From Tritrichomonas musculus (taxonomy: Eukaryota > Parabasalia > Tritrichomonadida > Tritrichomonadidae): a stretch of 64,000 nt of DNA. Shown piece after piece: positions 39,897 to 48,577 of this stretch. The stretch's first letter is position 1, and each line of letters begins with the position of its first letter. Both the position numbers and the translations under genes were made by a program. The notes under the pieces are model-generated. The model searched no databases and was not told the DNA's origin. It saw nothing but the letters and a program-made list of their open reading frames with translations. Where the stretch lies: assembly GCA_039105265.1 (NCBI GenBank), contig JAPFFF010000022.1:1364001-1428000 (forward strand). Direction: 5' to 3'.

Positions 39897-40646
39897 ATGA
39901 ATTATAAAATGTTAGTATCAGTACAGAGTACAAATGCTGATGAATATAATAAGGTATCTATCAATTTGGATATACCATGGAAGTGTAAATATATTAAATA
40001 TTTTGTATCTTCAATTAATACAATAAGTAATAATATGTTGAGTACGAAAGATGATTATATAGAGTTTACACATAACAGTATTCCATTCAAGCTTAAATTC
40101 GAAGATAGATATAATTATACCATCAAGCAAATAGAAGCAGTTTTAAATCCACTTGCGGAGGTATCTTTTAAATATAATGATACTACTCGTACATTTACAA
40201 TAAAGACACAAACACCGTTAACAATAACCTCTATTTCCCATAGGGCTGCTTTATTAACTGGTTTATATAATACTTCATTGCCTATTGTGTTACCATCAAA
40301 TGCAACATATAATATTAAAGACATCCCGATATTAAATCATACTAAGTTGTATCTAGTATCACTACAAGGTAATGCCATATACTCGAATATAGGTGAACAA
40401 CAATATACACCTTCAGTCATTGGTAGTATAAATACATTCACTTTAGATAATAAACCACTTATATATGATTTCGAAACTGAAAGTAAACCATTAAAAATAA
40501 AAACATATACAGATTCATTAAAGTTTTTAGAATTAAGTTTAGTAGATTTTCAATACCAGCCGATATTGTTAAAAAGTCCTTTGTTCATAACTATCAAAAT
40601 TAAACCATCTAACTCGACTGATGTCAATGATGTGTTAACTACGTAA
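39897..40646 (+). CDS. Penton (minor capsid) candidate, single jelly-roll type (E3)
   Basis: 249 residues, nearly all alternating beta strands. The motifs KCKYIKYFVSSINTISNNML, SHRAALLTGLYNT, LYLVSLQGNAIYSN and the ending LKFLELSLVDFQYQPILLKS plus FITIKIKP follow the pattern of penton proteins in Polintons, virophages and adenovirus-like viruses, where the final strands carry a polar turn before a hydrophobic strand. Pairing with the giant fibre by divergent starts also fits, since fibres usually sit on pentons. The end overlaps the polymerase region by 8 bases, tail to tail. Assignment by fold pattern, not by a sequence signature. Confidence 0.5.
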   Translation: MNYKMLVSVQSTNADEYNKVSINLDIPWKCKYIKYFVSSINTISNNMLSTKDDYIEFTHNSIPFKLKFEDRYNYTIKQIEAVLNPLAEVSFKYNDTTRTFTIKTQTPLTITSISHRAALLTGLYNTSLPIVLPSNATYNIKDIPILNHTKLYLVSLQGNAIYSNIGEQQYTPSVIGSINTFTLDNKPLIYDFETESKPLKIKTYTDSLKFLELSLVDFQYQPILLKSPLFITIKIKPSNSTDVNDVLTT

Positions 40647-43600
40647 ACCTAAGAGTACGTGCAAATTTGGGTAAGTTGGTTTGTTGAAATGTCTTTGACT
40701 TCCTGAATGCATTCGAACCATCCAACAAATCAAATGTCATGCTTTCTCCTTCATGCATTCTTTCAAAAAGCTCTTCAACTGAGATACCCATCCTTTTGCA
40801 CTTGTTGAGAATAACTTGTTTTGGAATTCCTTTGAGTCTAATATGATATCCTTCATTTCCTTGTTCATCAACCAAGATATCGAGGTAGCTCTTTTTACCA
40901 AGTGCAATTAGTTTTCTTGAGTGTATTTCCCCTTGACTACCTTCGAACTCATCAAAGTCATTATGAAACTGACACATATTTTTTCCAATAAGAGGTTGAT
41001 GATACTTGAACTGGAATAAGTCAGCTATCCTTGGTACATCTTTTTCAAGTACATGCATACTATCAGTATCTTGATAAAAGATAGGTATACCTGCTTGCTC
41101 AGCTGTAGCCATAACCCTGTTCATTAAGTGCTTACTCCAAGAGAGAACGCTTGCACCAAATTGAGGTAGGTTGAAATGATCATTAATAGGTTTCAACTTC
41201 TTGACATAGCACTTATCAATATTGGCATCTTCAACAACCTCCTTGATAAAGTTGTAGTTCCTCCAGAGGTACTTGTATAGTTGGCTTTTTGGTACTGTCT
41301 TGGTTTCAGTCTTTGTTGCTTTCAATATTGACTTGCCATATATGGAGTTAAGGAGGAGCTTTATGGTTTGTTCAAGAGGGTTCTTTTGCTTTTTATAACT
41401 TGCCCTGAGATTAAAGAGCTTCTCAATGAACTCATTGATTTTCTTGTTAAATCCTTCATCAAAGTAATAGCCACGTATTAACTCATATTCAACATCATAA
41501 AATTCGAACAAGTCCATGAGACCTACTTTATCGATATAATAATGGTCAACAAGGAAATTGCCGAATATTTTACTACCTGCTTCATTCCTTGTAAATACTT
41601 GTCCAAATTTATATGGCTCTTTTGATTTACATTCGAGTTTCTTGATGTTGACTTCGATAAAGAATGTTCATATTGCATAAGTTGTTCATGTGTTGTACCT
41701 TGTGGTATTACTTTAGGTCTTCCTAATGGTATACCATCCATAACATACATTGCAGATGGATATAAGCTAACTGCATCAAAGTCTTGTATCTTTCCTTCGA
41801 TGTATTGCTTTTCATTACCTGCTGTCATTGTTCTTCCACCAGAGACACATCGTTGTATGAAGTCTTGACACTTACCTGATAGTTCATAACATCCATCAAA
41901 GCAACCATATTTCTTGGCAAAGCAGTATCCAATAGCACTTATAGATATAAAATCATGAACACCATACATATCTGTCTTTGTTTCTTTAAAGACTGCTTTC
42001 AGGTCTTCATTAAATTTTTCCATTCCCTTCATCAAAACAATACAGTCCTTGAAACAATAGAAGATGGCATATTTAATGATGTCGATTTTGCCATCATTAT
42101 AACAATTTGCAATTTTTGCATTTTCGATAATCTGCTTGCAGTTTGCATCAAGTTGTACTTTCGATAACTTATCTGCATTTTCATCGATGTATTGCTGTTG
42201 GAACTCAGTAGCATCAACAATTCTTCTTTGAATGTTCTCTTGTGTATATAGCTTATATGCCATGACTTCCTTGTGAACATTGAGGTTGAACATTGTAGCA
42301 AATTTACTTAATGCTTGAGGTATTATACTATATGAGTTCCTGAATGTTAATCTCTTTTTGACTTTCCTTGTACCTTCTTCGAATAATGTCATGATGATTT
42401 GCAACACAGTTCCACTTCGTTCTGTTATCTGTGTATCCCATCCAGGTGTGTTAATGAAAAAACATGCATCATACTTGAGGTTGTGAAAATATGTTAATGA
42501 GCCACTCCATAAATAATTCAAGAGCTTCTGTCCACAATCTTCACCTTGAATAGATATTTTATGTATGTTGGCTCCATCTCGAAAGATCGTACAATTGAGA
42601 TATGGTATATGTGGACTGACTGTCGAGTTTGTTTCGAAGTCGCTATAATAAATCCTTGACCATGTATTTTGTTTCTTCTTGTTATTATCAATGAGTCTTG
42701 TACATTGTTCTGCATTATATTCGAGACTTACATAGTCATTAACATGTTCATATTCAGTTGTGTTGATAATATCCATTTCGCATGCTTTGATTTCTTCAAA
42801 TAGATGTAACTCAAACATCTTTTGGAAAAAGGTTATTGGTTTGATTCCTTCAGAATTATATTCTTTGACAGTCTTTCTATTACTATGTAATTTATATATC
42901 ATACATCTTTTGTCAAAAGGCATATATGCAAATGTTCTATCAAGTTCTTCATAGTGTTGAAGATAGAATAATGTACAAGGTATGTTCTTATTGAGCATAT
43001 AATGGTCTTTGAACAATATCAGGTTAACTTCTCTTTTAAAATCAACAGACCATTTTTTCTTTCTGGTGTTGATTCTTGTTTCATACTTGTATTTATCAGG
43101 TTGTTCAACAACTCTAATGATACTAAAATTGCACTTGAACTTTTTAGCTACTTCTTCTATCTTGTTATTGGGTATTGTTCTTGTTTGAACAAAAAATCGT
43201 AAGTCATCTATTTCATCATCAGTGAACACACCGGATTGTATACAAGCATATACAAAACAATTATCTCTGTAGTTCTCTTTCCTTACCTCATGAAAGATTT
43301 GGTATGTAGATAAGTCTATAGGTGATAGATTGATGTATGGGAAAAAACTACCTTCTGGTGTATTTCGATAGTCTTCATCAATTTCGACTTCATCATCATA
43401 GATTTCATGAGTATCCATATCTTGCATCTTGGTTCGAAAATGAACACCATCATTTGTTTTGTTCATGTCAATAAATTGTACCTCATATCGAACTGGAATG
43501 AACATGTTTGAGATATATGGATTAGTGTCTGACTGGTCTTCACTTAAATCAAGTTCTCCTGTTATATGACCTAATGTACTTTCGATGTTGTGCTTATCAC

Positions 43601-43922
43601 TGAGTGTGAAGTACTTATAAGTTCCATCAAGTGCAATTGCTTTAACAATAGGTCTTCCAACATTTTTCTTTTTATGTATCTGTCGTAGTGCTTCCGTAAA
43701 TGCGTACCTCTTATCTTCATCTTGATTGATGTCTGTAGCAAAACCAATACCTTGTCCTGCAGGAATCATGAGCTTCCTCATTTCTTCTTTAAATTTGTCT
43801 TTCTTTTGGTATTGTTTTGCACGTCGATTATATTCACGACGAAACTGTGATTTTGTATCAGCATAGACATCTCCAATAGCATCTAAAAAATTGTCTTCAA
43901 TGTCCTTGTTCATGTTTAACAT
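40639..43922 (-). pseudogene. Protein-primed DNA polymerase B (E3)
   Basis: Family landmarks in order: an N-terminal Cys...His domain (NCFVYACI to LFKDHYML, around 42990-43260), exonuclease motifs YYSDFETNST, YFHNLKYDACFF and CFKDCIVLMKG, then polymerase motifs FDAVSLYPSAM (A), LLLNSIYGKSI (B) and YQDTDSMHV (C). Together these make the DNA_pol_B_2 type found in Polintons and adenoviruses. It is a smaller enzyme than that of E2, without the HNH-like block. The start is likely one of two Met codons at 43922 or 43913. It is broken, about one break. A coiled-coil gene lies 75 bases upstream on the same strand. Confidence 0.93.
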
Positions 43923-43996
43923 AAAATAAAAGTGAAACGATAAAAATAAAAACAAAGAAAAAGTTAAAAAAATTATTTTTTTAGTTATGACCTATC

Positions 43997-45406
43997 TTAT
44001 TGGGGGTAATCATCATCATCAACGACATTATCATCGAGATATGGAAAATGATATTGGAACTCATTTCCTTTCACCTTCGATTCAGAGTTCCGTTGAATTT
44101 CGTTCTTCTCCATTGATTCACCCCATTGCCTCATGGCTTTCAGCACTTGCTTCGGTGATTGCTTCTTTCCACTTCTCTCGAAGCTGCATGCTTTGTCCAA
44201 CTTCTCTTTCTCTTCTTGTGATAAGTATTGTCGAAGATGATAAACGCAATTGGACAACTTCCATCCATAGGACTTGAACACGCTTATCTGATCTGGTGCT
44301 TTTTTCTTGTCATATGATTCAACAGCTTCCAACATGTTTCGAAGATAATCAGCTTCTTTCATCATCAAGTTCGATCTTGCCAACTTTTCAGCAAATGCAT
44401 CATCTGTTGGAGGACCAGCTTGTTGAGCATTTTTGAGATTTGACACGTCCTTCTTCAGATCGCGAATATTGTTAATGTACTTCGCCACCTTTTTTGGAGC
44501 AAGTTCTAATTTCATCAGCTCGAGTGCGTATTCGTCGTTATCATCAATGTCTTTCCTGAGTTCTTCAGCATTGTGATTTATGTCTTGAATGTTATATTCT
44601 ACCGCAGTCATTCGCTCCTCCAACTTCGTTAATCGGTCTTTCAAGTTTTCATTTTCTTCTATTATTCGTTCCATTTCATCTCGAAAGTCAAATGGCCTAA
44701 CATTATCCTCCTTATAATCATTATTGGATTTCATATCATGAACACTTTTCGGTGGCTTATATGGTTCTCTGTGAACTGGTTCTTGTTCTTGTTCATGATC
44801 AACTTCTTCTTCTTCTCCTTCTATCTTTGTTTCTTCTTTTGGATTGGAACCGAGTTTTTGTTTCTCGGCAAATGAAGATGGTCTAGCGAGAACACTTGGA
44901 GGTGGCGGTATTTGTTGATTAGAAGGAGGTGGAGGAGGTGGAGGAACTTGTATTATATTATATGAGCGAGGTGGTGGAAAGACTTTATTTGAAATTGGAA
45001 CATATGGAACATATGGATTCTTCCTTCTTGCATCGTCTTCTTGCTTCAATCTTGCTAATGCTTCTTCTTCTTGCTTCTTCTTCCTTCTTGCTTCTTCTTT
45101 TTGCTGCTTCTTCAATCTAGCTGCTTCTTCTTCTTGTTGCTTCTTCAATCGAGCTGCTTCTTCTTCTTGTTGCTTCTTCAATCTAGCTGCTTCTTCTTCT
45201 TGTTGCTTCTTCAATCTAGCTGCTGCTTCTTCTTGCTGCTTCATGATGAACTGTCTCATGGATTCGAGTTGTTCTGGGGTCATGTTCTTGAGCCAATCTT
45301 CTGTGGGTGGAGCTGATGGCGGATCTGATGGTGGAGCTTGTTGACCCGATTGCTCGATCGAGTCAAATAGACTAACATCGCTGTCTGAGCTGTAGTTGTA
45401 TGACAT
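43997..45406 (-). CDS. Coiled-coil protein with 11-residue repeats, upstream of the polymerase (E3)
   Basis: 469 residues. Order: acidic Ser-rich start, four to five near-perfect EEEAARLKKQQ units (33-base repeats, about 45080-45240), a poly-Pro stretch (VPPPPPPPSN), an acidic linker, two coiled coils (MERIIEENENLKDRLTKLEE) and a helical C-terminal domain with LDKACSFERSGKKQSPKQVL. The gene is immediately upstream of the polymerase on the same strand, the place where protein-primed systems such as phi29 encode the terminal protein. A terminal-protein role is a hypothesis; a core or scaffold protein is equally possible. The repeat shows slippage, so length may vary between copies. Confidence 0.6.
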   Translation of the reverse strand: MSYNYSSDSDVSLFDSIEQSGQQAPPSDPPSAPPTEDWLKNMTPEQLESMRQFIMKQQEEAAARLKKQQEEEAARLKKQQEEEAARLKKQQEEEAARLKKQQKEEARRKKKQEEEALARLKQEDDARRKNPYVPYVPISNKVFPPPRSYNIIQVPPPPPPPSNQQIPPPPSVLARPSSFAEKQKLGSNPKEETKIEGEEEEVDHEQEQEPVHREPYKPPKSVHDMKSNNDYKEDNVRPFDFRDEMERIIEENENLKDRLTKLEERMTAVEYNIQDINHNAEELRKDIDDNDEYALELMKLELAPKKVAKYINNIRDLKKDVSNLKNAQQAGPPTDDAFAEKLARSNLMMKEADYLRNMLEAVESYDKKKAPDQISVFKSYGWKLSNCVYHLRQYLSQEEKEKLDKACSFERSGKKQSPKQVLKAMRQWGESMEKNEIQRNSESKVKGNEFQYHFPYLDDNVVDDDDYPQ

Positions 45407-45595
45407 ACAAGTATAAAAATGATCTATTTTCTAGTTGATATCACTAAATTTTAAATTTCGTAGAAAAACTCGAAGGTGGATATTTTTCTTTGAAAAAGTT
45501 ATATACACTATAAAAATTCAAAAATTGAATTAAAAAAATAAAATATATTGAAATTTTAAAAAAATATATTTATTAATATCACTATTATTTTATTA

Positions 45596-46021
45596 ATGAT
45601 GAATGAAGAAGAAGATAAAATAGAAGATATTTTACAAAAACAAACACCTCCTAAAGATCATGATTCATTCGACTACAAAATAAATATAAACATGTCGAAA
45701 AAAATATCTCAACTAAAAGTTGAAGATGATACATCAAATTTAAGAACGATGTGTGAAAATTATGCTCATGCTCTTGAAAATGATGCACATCGACTTCGAG
45801 CAAAACAAAAAAAGAGGTATGATGAATGGTTTGACAACCTCGAGAAAGATTGTTATCCTGCAAGAGACATTGTTAACTTGTACAACATGTTCTTTGGTCA
45901 TGAACTATCTATTACTCGACTTGGTTTCGGGCATCTCGATGGAACAAAGAGACACTTTACACATAAGAAAGTGAAAAGAAACAAGAAGTTCATCACAATG
46001 TACTACAAGAAAAATGAATAA
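45596..46021 (+). CDS. Small protein with a winged-helix-like end (E3)
   Basis: 141 residues, start MMNEEEDKIEDILQ. An acidic N-terminus precedes a charged helix (HRLRAKQKKRYDEWFDNLEK). The C-terminal 50 residues (NLYNMFFGHELSITRLGFGH, then a basic wing with KKVKRNKKFITMYYKK) have the helix-turn-helix-wing layout of viral DNA-binding domains. It is divergent from the coiled-coil gene and faces the minisatellite at 46049. DNA binding is inferred from pattern only. Confidence 0.55.
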   Translation: MMNEEEDKIEDILQKQTPPKDHDSFDYKININMSKKISQLKVEDDTSNLRTMCENYAHALENDAHRLRAKQKKRYDEWFDNLEKDCYPARDIVNLYNMFFGHELSITRLGFGHLDGTKRHFTHKKVKRNKKFITMYYKKNE

Positions 46022-46048
46022 CTAAAAAAAAGTTTTTTTAACTACATG

Positions 46049-46292
46049 TTTTTCCTCATAAGCTACCTTTTTCCTCATAAGCTACCTTTTTCCTCATAAG
46101 CTACCTTTTTCCTCATAAGCTACCTTTTTCCTCATAAGCTACCTTTTTCCTCATAAGCTACCTTTTTCCACATAAGCTACCTTTTTCCTCATATGCTACC
46201 TTTTTCCTCATAAGCTACCTTTTTCCACATAAGCTACCTTTTTCCTCATAAGCTACCTTTTTCCACATAAGCTACCTTTTTCCTCATAAGAT
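46049..46292. repeat. Minisatellite, about 13 copies of a 19-base unit
   Basis: The unit is CATAAGCTACCTTTTTCCT with few changes (TCC/TCCA, TATGC). It lies directly after the stop codon of the bZIP-like gene, and its reverse complement reads GGTAGCTTATG, close to the GGTATCACATG that encodes the KVSHE end of that gene. The array therefore probably grew out of the 3' end of the gene. 19 bases is not a codon multiple, so it is not translated in one frame. Confidence 0.85.
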
Positions 46293-46295
46293 ACC

Positions 46296-46574
46296 TCATT
46301 CTTCATGTGATACCTTTTTGCTTTCATACGCCATTATTTTTTCCTTCATACTTTGTACTTCTTTTTTCTTTCTTTCACGATATGCCTTTTGCTGTTGTTT
46401 ACGTGCTTCATTTCGTTCTTCAACAGTTGCATACTTTTGCTTTCTACCACGTTTTTCTGTTGTTTCAGTTTTTGCAGTATCAATATTTTTGAGGTTGTTG
46501 TTACTCTTGGACTTCTTCAACTTCTTGATGATAGCTGTTTCCTTGAACTCACCCAAATCTAAATTTTGGCTCAT
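46296..46574 (-). CDS. bZIP-like basic protein (E3)
   Basis: 92 residues from the ATG at 46574 (MSQNLDLGEFKETAIIKKLK). Residues 45-75 are a strong basic region (NEARKQQQKAYRERKKKEVQ) of the bZIP kind, followed by a short helix (MKEKIMAYESKKVSHEE) instead of a full zipper. The E1 piece at 1757-1937 has KVSHE repeats followed by a proper zipper, which suggests that a longer protein is the norm. A role in DNA binding or transcription of the element is likely but inferred. It starts divergently from 46651, with an initiator-like TCACTTCATTTTTT between them. Confidence 0.55.
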   Translation of the reverse strand: MSQNLDLGEFKETAIIKKLKKSKSNNNLKNIDTAKTETTEKRGRKQKYATVEERNEARKQQQKAYRERKKKEVQSMKEKIMAYESKKVSHEE

Positions 46575-46650
46575 GATTTCATTTGAGAAAAAAAATTGAA
46601 TTATTTTTGAAAATTGAATATTCGCAAACAAAATCACTTCATTTTTTAAA

Positions 46651-47022
46651 ATGTCGCGTTCTGGAAATGACTTCAAAGAATTCCAAAAACAGCAAAAGCT
46701 AGCTATCAAAAATGCTCATGTTGAAATAGCCAATGCTATTAAAGAGGTGATATTTCTGTTCAACCAAAAAATAATAAACTCGACATCATCTAATGTCTGC
46801 ACCATCTATGACCCTTTGATACAAGCAAACATGAACAAGATTGCTGAAGCACTTACTCAAATGAATCTCACTACCTGCGAGGTTTTTCATAAAAAGATTC
46901 CTCAATCTACAACACCAAAATCTATTGGCTTTCACGTGCCTATAGTGCCTGACTCGCAAGAGACACAAGAAGAAGATGATGAAGATGAACAAGAAGCTTC
47001 ATCTCCAAAAGACAAGGAGTAA
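46651..47022 (+). CDS. Small acidic-tailed protein, unknown (E3)
   Basis: 123 residues: a helical N-terminal half (SGNDFKEFQKQQKLAIKNAH, AIKEVIFLFNQKII), a middle with LIQANMNKIAEALTQMNL, and a disordered acidic tail (QEEDDEDEQE). The start lies 7 bases after an initiator-like TCACTTCATTTTTT. No family recognised. Confidence 0.6.
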   Translation: MSRSGNDFKEFQKQQKLAIKNAHVEIANAIKEVIFLFNQKIINSTSSNVCTIYDPLIQANMNKIAEALTQMNLTTCEVFHKKIPQSTTPKSIGFHVPIVPDSQETQEEDDEDEQEASSPKDKE

Positions 47023-47098
47023 GAGTAAAAAAAATAATTACTTCTAATTTTAAGTTTTTTTATATATGTCTTTTTTAAGTTTTTTAATATGTCTTTTT

Positions 47099-47623
47099 TT
47101 ATACTATGCAATATTTTAAGCATACATGATAATTATTCACAAGCTCATTATATTCTTTATTATATACTTGTTTCAAGTCAATGACTACCTCTCCATTATC
47201 TTTAATAATCTTAATAGCATCTATTTTTCTTATTGGGTTGCTCTTAGCTGCACAACATCCAACATCTTCATTAAGTTGTACTTCAACCTCATTAACATGT
47301 AGTATTGCTTTGATGATGTTGCTAAGAGATTCAATAGGTACTATGATGCATTTCTTTGATATAATGTTAGCTAGTAGTGCTTTGTCTTGATTAAGTAGTA
47401 TTTGTGCATATGCTTCAAGTATAACATTACGTACATCTGGTTCAACTTCAACAGGTTCAGTTTGCACTCCGATGTCTCTTGTAATAACAATGTCTTCCTT
47501 GCCATCATCTCTCTTATTAATAATAATGTTGTTGTTGATGTTTGATGTAGATGATGCAGCTGCTGATGGTTCTAAAGATACATTTGCTTGAACTCCATTG
47601 GTTGTACCCCTCTTCTTAATCAT
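47099..47623 (-). CDS. Unknown accessory protein (E3)
   Basis: 174 residues: a basic start (MIKKRGTTNGVQ), an Ala/Ser/Asn-rich linker, a segment GVQTEPVEVEPDVRNVILEA leading into helices, and a beta-rich end (NGEVVIDLKQVYNKEYNELV). A similar IQTD or VQTE motif also occurs in the protease at 54414 and the protein at 53388, so it may be a shared short interaction motif. Lies 21 bases after the next gene upstream on the same strand. Family unknown. Confidence 0.6.
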   Translation of the reverse strand: MIKKRGTTNGVQANVSLEPSAAASSTSNINNNIIINKRDDGKEDIVITRDIGVQTEPVEVEPDVRNVILEAYAQILLNQDKALLANIISKKCIIVPIESLSNIIKAILHVNEVEVQLNEDVGCCAAKSNPIRKIDAIKIIKDNGEVVIDLKQVYNKEYNELVNNYHVCLKYCIV

Positions 47624-47644
47624 TTAGGTTGGGAAAAAATAGGC

Positions 47645-48091
47645 TTAAAGTACTAAGTCTAGCTGTTCTCCAATAAACATGTCAAATGACTCAATTTGAT
47701 ATTTCTGCTTGAGAGCATCGATTTTTGGTTTATGACTTGTAGGAGCAGCTGCAATGGAGTAGTTGTAGTATTTGATTCCTTGATACTCTTGAGTGGTAGT
47801 GTTTCCATTTATGTAGAACTCTTCGAAATCTTCAGATATTTTTCTCCTTGAGTTAGGCTTAATAAATATTGAGTCAAGATCAAGTTCTTTGAGCTTATCT
47901 GGATAAAATCTGTGGCACTTGTCTTTTATCTTGATTGAGACATAAAGTACTTTGCCTAAATAGCTCCATTCTCCTGCTTTCATTGGGTACTTGTCACAAA
48001 GTATCGAGAAATTACATTGTTTAGTATTTGGAGCACATTTTGCGCGAAGTTCATTGACATAGTCATAGACGTTTCTTGTTGTCATTTTCAT
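47645..48091 (-). CDS. Conserved accessory protein, relative of the E1 gene at 1229-1684
   Basis: 148 residues. It shares with the E1 protein NVYDYVNEL, CNFSILCDKYP, KVLYVSIKIKDK, NSRRKIS and KYYNYSI, at matching spacing and total length. Conserved Cys residues near 19 and 26 are present in both. The gene lies in a run of small minus-strand genes downstream of the major capsid. Unknown function, but kept in two distinct elements, so not noise. Confidence 0.75.
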   Translation of the reverse strand: MKMTTRNVYDYVNELRAKCAPNTKQCNFSILCDKYPMKAGEWSYLGKVLYVSIKIKDKCHRFYPDKLKELDLDSIFIKPNSRRKISEDFEEFYINGNTTTQEYQGIKYYNYSIAAAPTSHKPKIDALKQKYQIESFDMFIGEQLDLVL

Positions 48092-48115
48092 CTGGATAAA
48101 AAATTCAATAAAAAA

Positions 48116-48550
48116 TTAATATATGTTATTTTGGGTAAAGATATGCTGAGTAGGTCCATATCGAATATCTTGTTTATTATATTCTCTTGCTCTACCTTGC
48201 ATTGGTGGTTTCTCAGGCTTCTTAAGATATTTTGGTAAGAGAGGTACTGGTTTATCTTTTTCACCTATATGTCGATAAAAACCACCATCTGTAATACTAA
48301 CAGGAGGTTCACGAACAGGTTTGGTTATATGTTCTCGAGTATCTGGAAATCTAACAGGGTCCTCATGTTCAATAATCTGGGTAGGTGGTCGATTAATATA
48401 TGGGTTGAAGGTTACAGAATAAGTATTAGTATTACTGAACACACCAAAATGTTGAAACTCTATGTCTTTATTTTTCATGGTAGCTTCATTATACATCATA
48501 CCTTCTCTTCCAACAATCTCAGCATGTGGGCTTCTATAATCATTCGACAT
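48116..48550 (-). CDS. Small Pro-rich virion-type protein, unknown (E3)
   Basis: 144 residues, rich in Pro, Arg and Tyr with little secondary structure (NPYINRPPTQIIEHEDPVRF, KYLKKPEKPPMQGRAREY). It follows the major capsid gene by 27 bases on the same strand. Extended Pro-rich proteins next to capsid genes are often minor structural or cement proteins; this is inference from place and composition. Confidence 0.55.
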   Translation of the reverse strand: MSNDYRSPHAEIVGREGMMYNEATMKNKDIEFQHFGVFSNTNTYSVTFNPYINRPPTQIIEHEDPVRFPDTREHITKPVREPPVSITDGGFYRHIGEKDKPVPLLPKYLKKPEKPPMQGRAREYNKQDIRYGPTQHIFTQNNIY

Positions 48551-48577
48551 TTTCTATAAAATAAAATATACATCTTT

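Noticed and set aside
45071-45316. Plus-strand Leu/Phe/Cys repeat frame
   Set aside because: It is the reverse reading of the 33-base coiled-coil repeat at 45080-45240.
46049-46292. Possible CRISPR-like array
   Set aside because: Units are contiguous without unique spacers, and the genome is eukaryotic. It is a minisatellite. The same holds for 56770-57290.
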